A stretch of DNA of 64,000 nt from Mycolicibacterium mageritense (GTDB taxonomy: Bacteria; Actinomycetota; Actinomycetes; Mycobacteriales; Mycobacteriaceae): positions 1,550,001 to 1,614,000 of the forward strand of contig NZ_AP022567.1 of NCBI RefSeq assembly GCF_010727475.1, written 5' to 3'. A program made the translations under genes and the position numbers. Positions 59,804-64,000 of this stretch are shown piece by piece. Position 1 is the stretch's first letter, and each line of letters opens with the position of its first letter. The notes under the pieces are model-generated. The model was not told where the DNA came from, did not search any database, and worked only from the letters and a program-made list of their open reading frames with translations.

Positions 59804-59998
59804 TTCACACTCCCGTTCACCCAGTCGATACCGACTTCAGATTGGCAGTGGCGCGGTCCGCGCGGACCCTTGGAAATGCGTGGTCGGATGTCCGTAGCGG
59901 CAGCTGGTTCGCCTACGTCAGCCCGTCGGCCGGGCAGGGGCCGATTGGGGAAGTCGTACCGGGACGAGATCCGGCGCACCGGACGGATTTCGCAACAA

Positions 59999-60250
59999 CT
60001 ACGCGGGCAACGGCGGCGCGGGCGGCGGGACGAGGTAGCAGTTGGTGCCGCCGAAACCGAGCACGTACACGGTGGTGCAGCGCTGGAAGCTCCCGTCGGG
60101 ATAAAACGGCCCGTCGCACTGGCCGCCACCGTTGCCCCACACGACGACGTTGCCGCAGCCGTCAGCGTGCGCCGGCGGTGCCGCCGTCAACCCCGCGATT
60201 CCGAGTGTCGCCACCGCCGCGGAAGCCGCGATGGCCGCCAACGCCTTCAT
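59999..60250 (-). CDS. Small secreted cysteine-rich protein with CDGP motif
   Basis: An 83-residue exported protein. The signal peptide MKALAAIAASAAVATLGIAG ends near AHA/D. The mature part has four cysteines (DGCGN, GQCDGPFYPDGSF, QRCTTVYV, TNCYLV) that can form two disulphides, and a Pro-rich tail (PPPAPPLP). The CDGPFYPDGSF element defines a family of small mycobacterial exported proteins of unknown role. It starts 89 bp away from the hydrolase stop region, with an AT-rich promoter-like stretch at 60270-60300. Confidence 0.8.
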   Translation of the reverse strand: MKALAAIAASAAVATLGIAGLTAAPPAHADGCGNVVVWGNGGGQCDGPFYPDGSFQRCTTVYVLGFGGTNCYLVPPPAPPLPA

Positions 60251-60339
60251 AGTTCATGCCAGTCCGCTCGTGAGAATTAATTAGCTCTACTAGCATTCTG
60301 GTCGCGCGCACGGGCACCGGCAAGGAAACGTCGGCCAGA

Positions 60340-61275
60340 TCACCCTGCCGCGCAGGCTGTGTCGCAGCACAGGCTGGTGCGGTAGAACGAGACCAGTCGG
60401 CAGACGGCCACGTCGACGAATTCGGGTTTGTCGTAGAGATCGACATGGCTCGCACCGTCGATCCAGAACAACTCTTTCGGTCCGGTCACCGTCTGATAAG
60501 CCTCGACCGACATCCACGCGGTGACGGCTTCCCGGCCGGCGATCATGAGAAGCGGTCGCGGCCCGAGCATTTCGAGAGCACTGAAGGCGTCGAAGGTCGC
60601 TATCCGGTCAACGCTCGACCACGGCAGTGCCTTCGCTGAACGCGGATGGCCGGCCCGGTCGGTGCAGTAGTACTCGAAACCTTCGATACCGTGCCGCCCG
60701 CCTGCGGCCGCGGCCTCTTCGACGGTGTCGGGAAACAACCGGAAGCTCTGGACCCCCGCGCCGTGCGCCTCCCGGGTACGCGCGGCCGCCGCCGCGGACA
60801 GCATGTCCTGGAGAACCGCCGGATCCTGGGCACCGTCGGCACCGAATCGAAACTGGCGTGCGATATCGACTGCACAGACCGTGCCGATGGCCCGGATCCG
60901 CTGATCTGTGGCTGCAGCCGCCAGCCCGTATCCACCGGACGCGCAGATGCCAAGCACGGCGATCCGCTCGGGATCGACATCCTCCCGGGTGCCGAGGTAG
61001 GACACCGCCGCCTTGATGTCTTCGATCCGGTGCGCCGGATCTTCCAGACCGCGGGGCTCTCCCCCGCTCTCGCCCTGGAACGCGGCGTCGTACGCCAGCG
61101 TGACGAAGCCGTGCTCGCTGAGCCGACGGGCGTACAGGCCGGCGGCCTGTTCCTTGACACCGGTGCCGGGGTGGCCGACCACGATGGCCGGCGCCCGCGT
61201 GGCAGGCTCAGGCACATAGAGATGGCCTGCGACTGCGACGCCATCGCTGTCGAATGTGACGTCGAGTATGGTCAT
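60340..61275 (-). CDS. Alpha/beta hydrolase with cysteine nucleophile elbow
   Basis: About 311 residues of the dienelactone-hydrolase-like group. The oxyanion region is VVGHPGTGVKEQAAGLYAR. The nucleophile elbow is LGICASGGYG (Gly-X-Cys-X-Ser) in place of the common Gly-X-Ser-X-Gly. The Asp region is PRPLLMIAGREAVTAW and the His is near IDGASHVDLYDKPEF. I chose the ATG at 61275; the ATG at 61302 overlaps the upstream stop (ATGA) and is an alternative. Last gene of the GMC oxidoreductase operon. Substrate unknown. Confidence 0.8.
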   Translation of the reverse strand: MTILDVTFDSDGVAVAGHLYVPEPATRAPAIVVGHPGTGVKEQAAGLYARRLSEHGFVTLAYDAAFQGESGGEPRGLEDPAHRIEDIKAAVSYLGTREDVDPERIAVLGICASGGYGLAAAATDQRIRAIGTVCAVDIARQFRFGADGAQDPAVLQDMLSAAAAARTREAHGAGVQSFRLFPDTVEEAAAAGGRHGIEGFEYYCTDRAGHPRSAKALPWSSVDRIATFDAFSALEMLGPRPLLMIAGREAVTAWMSVEAYQTVTGPKELFWIDGASHVDLYDKPEFVDVAVCRLVSFYRTSLCCDTACAAG

Positions 61276-61298
61276 TTCGCCTTCACCGGACTTTCCTC

Positions 61299-62321
61299 TC
61301 ATTTCATGCGGCTCACGTCGACGATCGCCGTGGCGAACTGGGTGGGCGCCTCCTGCGGCACGTTGTGTCCGATGCCGTCGAGGATGCGGTGTTCATATGG
61401 GCCGGTGTACTGGTTGCGGTACCCGCTGCCGTCCTTGGCCGGACCGTCGAAGTCGCTGGAGACGGTGATGGTCGGGACGGTGATCGCGGGCTTGCCGGCG
61501 AGCCTTTTCTCGTCGGCGTCGTAGCGGGCCTCGCCCGGGGCCAGGCTCTGCCGCCACCGGTAGTTGTGCAGCACGATGTCGGCATGGTCGGGGTTGTCGA
61601 ACGCGGCTGCCGACAGGTCGTACGTGGAATCGTCGAAATGCCAGAGCGGCGACGCGTTCTGCCAGATGAGCCGGTTGAACTCCTTGGTGTTCTGGCGGTA
61701 GCCGAGCGCGCCGCGCGGCGTCGCGAAGTAGTACTGATACCACCACCCGTACTCGGCCTTCGGAGTCAGCGGCTGCAGGTTGGCGGCGAGGTTGACGATG
61801 ATGTAACCGCTCACGGCGACGAGACCGGTGACCCGCTGCGGCCAGAGCGCGGCCACCACGTTGGCGGTCCGGCCACCCCAGTCATATCCGCCGAGAATCG
61901 CGTCGGGGATCTTCAACGCGTCCATCAGGTCGATCACGTCGTGTGCGAGGGCCGCCTGCTGGCCGTTGCGGAACGCGTCAGCGGCGAGAAATCGCGTGGA
62001 ACCGAATCCGCGCGCGAACGGCACGATGACCCGGAAGCCCTGTGCGGCAAGATCAGCGGTGACGTCGGCGTAGCTGTGGATGTCGTACGGCCAGCCGTGC
62101 AGCAAGATGACAGGTTGCCCGTCGGACGGGCCGGCTTCTGCGTAACCCACGTTGAGCAGGCCGGCGTCGATCTGCTTGACGGGCCCCAGCTCGTGCTTCG
62201 GCTTGGCGGGCGGGGTGGCCGGTGGCGTTCCCGGACCAGATTCGGATGCGCATGCGGCCAGGGTCAGAGCTCCCGCGGCCACCGTGGTGATACGCCCGAA
62301 GTTTCGCCGGCTGATGTTCAC
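61299..62321 (-). CDS. Exported epoxide hydrolase-like lipoprotein (alpha/beta hydrolase)
   Basis: A 340-residue hydrolase with a Tat-type signal (MNISRRNFGRITTVAAGALT) and lipobox LAAC, so it should be folded inside, exported and lipid-anchored. The nucleophile is an aspartate in GGYDWGGRTA (Gly-X-Asp-X-Gly), as in epoxide hydrolases and haloalkane dehalogenases. The oxyanion motif is LLHGWPYDIHS and the catalytic His is in ILDGIGHNVPQEAP. It overlaps the GMC gene and the next hydrolase by 4 bp each. Epoxide or ester hydrolysis in the envelope is likely. Confidence 0.88.
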   Translation of the reverse strand: MNISRRNFGRITTVAAGALTLAACASESGPGTPPATPPAKPKHELGPVKQIDAGLLNVGYAEAGPSDGQPVILLHGWPYDIHSYADVTADLAAQGFRVIVPFARGFGSTRFLAADAFRNGQQAALAHDVIDLMDALKIPDAILGGYDWGGRTANVVAALWPQRVTGLVAVSGYIIVNLAANLQPLTPKAEYGWWYQYYFATPRGALGYRQNTKEFNRLIWQNASPLWHFDDSTYDLSAAAFDNPDHADIVLHNYRWRQSLAPGEARYDADEKRLAGKPAITVPTITVSSDFDGPAKDGSGYRNQYTGPYEHRILDGIGHNVPQEAPTQFATAIVDVSRMK

Positions 62322-63910
62322 AGTGCGTGCTCCGTTCTGATGAGATCGGCGGCCCGTTCGCCGATGACGACACAGGGCGCCATGGTATTGCCGGTCGTGA
62401 CCCGGGGCATGATCGAACCGTCGGCGATCCGAAGCCCTTGCACTCCATAGACTTTGAGGTTCGCATCCACCACCGACATGGCGTCGCGGCCCATTTTCGC
62501 GGTGCAGGTCTGATGCCAGTAACTCGAAGCGGCATCCCGGACAAATCGTTCCAGCTCGGCACCGGTGAGGTTGCCCGGCATGACCTCTCGTTTGGCGAAA
62601 GGCCCCAGGGGCGAGGAGTTTCCGATCTCACGACACAGTTCGACCGCGGCCACCGCGGCCTTGACGTCGTCGGGATGCGACAACATGTTGGCGTGGATGT
62701 CGATCGGTTCGAGGGGGTCGGCCGAACGGAGCGTGAGGTGGCCGCGGCTCTTCGGCCGCACCACCCCGGCGAACAGTGTCCAGCCGAACTCCGGGAGGCC
62801 GAACCGGGCGATGTTCTCGGCGCTGGCCTTGGGTACCTCGGCCTGACAGGTCTGCAGGTCGGGTGCCGCCTGCCCGGCCGTGCTGCACGCGAAGAACGTG
62901 ACCTCGGAACCGTTGTTGCGCGGCGCGAGTGGATCGCGGTACTCCCAGACGCAGTCGAAACCAGGGTGGTCCTGCAGGTTCTGCCCCACTCCGGGCAGGT
63001 GCACCCGCAGCGGAACACCGACGCGGCGAAGTTCGCCTTCCGGGCCGATACCGGAGTGCAGCAGCACTTTCGGAGTATTGATCGCGCCGAGCGACAAGAT
63101 GACTTCCGCGCCTGCGGTGATGCGCTGCGTTCGGCCGCCGCACATGACCTCGACGCCGGTGACCCGGCTTGCGTCGAACGTCAGCCGGGCGACGAGAGCC
63201 GACCTCAGCACATCGAGATTCCGATGGTCGACGACGGGCCGCACATACGTACCGAACACGGATTGGCGTACTCCCGCGCGGGCTCTGATGTCGGTGATCG
63301 ACACACCGGCCGCGACCTCCATCATCCGCCCGTTCTGGTTCTCGAACACCGGGATACCCGCAACGCGCGCGGCCTCGACGGTGGCCAGTGCGAGCGGGTT
63401 GGGATCGGGCGCGGGCTCCACGTGGACCAGCCCGCCGGTCCCGCGGTACTGCGGATCGGGCACGCCCCGGAAATCCTCGATCCGCCGATAGATCTCCAGT
63501 ACCGATGCGTAGTTCCACGCCTCGTCGCCCGCTTCGAATGCGAAGTAATCCCAGTCGGCGCGGTGCCCGCGGGCCCACACCATGAGGTTGATACTCGACC
63601 CGCCACCTAACACCTTGCCCATCGACAGTGGCACCGAGCGGCCGTTGACATGGTGGGTGGGGGTGGCGGTGAAGGCCCAGTCGCGCTCACCGCCGAGGTT
63701 GGCCGGCCATTGGTCGGCGGCGGTGATGCTGGGTATCTGATCGTCTCCGCCCGCCTCGATGAGCAGCACCGAGGCAGCCGGGTTGTCCGCGATACGGCGC
63801 GCTACGACGGAACCGGACGAACCAGCGCCGCAGACGATGAAGTCATACGACGACTTCAGGTCGGAGCCGTGGATGAATGGCATGCGACCATCAGACCGCG
63901 ATGAGGTCAT
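62318..63910 (-). CDS. GMC-family FAD oxidoreductase (choline dehydrogenase-like)
   Basis: A 530-residue flavoenzyme of the glucose-methanol-choline family. The FAD loop is FIVCGAGSSGSVVARRI with LLIEAGG, followed by MGKVLGGGSSINLMVWARGH. The C-terminal GMC part has SYWHQTCTAKMG with the catalytic His, and ADGSIMPRVTTGNTMAPCVV. It oxidises alcohols to aldehydes or ketones. I chose the ATG at 63910; a TTG three codons upstream is also possible. First gene of a coupled operon with two alpha/beta hydrolases, divergent from a LysR gene. Confidence 0.9.
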   Translation of the reverse strand: MTSSRSDGRMPFIHGSDLKSSYDFIVCGAGSSGSVVARRIADNPAASVLLIEAGGDDQIPSITAADQWPANLGGERDWAFTATPTHHVNGRSVPLSMGKVLGGGSSINLMVWARGHRADWDYFAFEAGDEAWNYASVLEIYRRIEDFRGVPDPQYRGTGGLVHVEPAPDPNPLALATVEAARVAGIPVFENQNGRMMEVAAGVSITDIRARAGVRQSVFGTYVRPVVDHRNLDVLRSALVARLTFDASRVTGVEVMCGGRTQRITAGAEVILSLGAINTPKVLLHSGIGPEGELRRVGVPLRVHLPGVGQNLQDHPGFDCVWEYRDPLAPRNNGSEVTFFACSTAGQAAPDLQTCQAEVPKASAENIARFGLPEFGWTLFAGVVRPKSRGHLTLRSADPLEPIDIHANMLSHPDDVKAAVAAVELCREIGNSSPLGPFAKREVMPGNLTGAELERFVRDAASSYWHQTCTAKMGRDAMSVVDANLKVYGVQGLRIADGSIMPRVTTGNTMAPCVVIGERAADLIRTEHAL

Positions 63911-63966
63911 CACGTCCAACGATTGCTTTTGATACCAGTAATCGATGATCTTGATAGGTTGAAGTG

Positions 63967-64000
63967 GTGGAGCTTCGTCAGATCGAACACTTCGTCGCGG
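63967..64000 (+). CDS. LysR-family regulator, first codons only (cut by window edge)
   Basis: A GTG start followed by VELRQIEHFVA, the typical beginning of LysR-type regulators; only 11 codons fit in the window. It is divergent from the GMC operon over 56 bp and probably controls it. Confidence 0.6.
   Translation, partial: MELRQIEHFVA

Noticed and set aside
1..64000. tRNA, rRNA, prophage, toxin-antitoxin or large biosynthetic gene cluster
   Set aside because: Looked for and not seen; gene content is metabolic and regulatory throughout.

Overview
The window is high-GC DNA with long, tightly packed genes and many GTG starts. It carries an MmpS/MmpL pair, an LpqH-type lipoprotein, a FadE-type acyl-CoA dehydrogenase, a KshA-like Rieske oxygenase, a LysG regulator and a Crp very close to the tuberculosis protein. 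This points to a Mycobacteriaceae chromosome, most likely a fast-growing environmental Mycolicibacterium of the M. smegmatis kind. I saw no rRNA, tRNA, CRISPR array, prophage or replication origin. The only mobile element is one IS110-family insertion sequence.

Layout. 1-4526 (minus): ABC importer operon with an aldehyde dehydrogenase cut by the window edge. 4810-5733: divergent GntR-type regulator. 5831-7158: IS110 element. 7230-13593: aconitase-like enzyme, GntP-type permease, class III CoA-transferase and HMG-CoA-lyase-like enzyme, followed by an IclR regulator. 14538-20462: acyl-CoA dehydrogenase, then a Rieske oxygenase/reductase/hot-dog operon with a TetR. 20463-25713: palindromic repeats, another TetR and a gabT-gdh-gabD GABA operon, controlled by the divergent PucR regulator at 25826. 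27291-30071: large PLP decarboxylase. 30228-32551: zinc-starvation (Zur box) operon with a COG0523 GTPase and a beta-propeller. 33359-36681: MmpS/MmpL. 37014-38230: two tail-to-tail ECF sigma factors. 38487-44665: purine permease, azoreductase/MarR pair, DUF808, SDR, cold-shock protein and DUF5994. 45084-50388: two-component system, flavin monooxygenase, DUF1684 and D-2-hydroxyacid dehydrogenase. 50528-56599: LysG, lipoprotein and an inositol-type sugar operon with a LacI regulator. 56806-58961: MmcQ, Crp, and an OhrR-like/DUF5313 pair. 58958-64000: small secreted proteins and a GMC oxidoreductase/hydrolase operon with a divergent LysR.

The strongest observation is the IS110 element. Its left non-coding end folds into two stem-loops of the kind expected for a bridge RNA. 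The guide segments I can read in those loops match the real junctions: both target-loop guides fit the flanks with only G-U wobble exceptions, and both donor-loop guides fit the element's own ends. Together they put the crossover at a CT dinucleotide (5831-5832 and 7157-7158). The target is one arm of a palindromic extragenic repeat, with two further copies of the same family near 51.4 and 52.1 kb.

The second is a regulatory link. The site TTGTACT-N12-AGTACAA occurs once between the ABC operon and the GntR gene and once just before the aconitase gene. This suggests that an import system and a four-gene carboxylate catabolic operon form one regulon, now separated by the insertion sequence. Other self-contained circuits visible here are GABA catabolism with a 27-bp PucR operator, a Zur-box operon, an OhrR-like regulator with two strong palindromes, and a Crp gene with a near-consensus Crp site in front of it.
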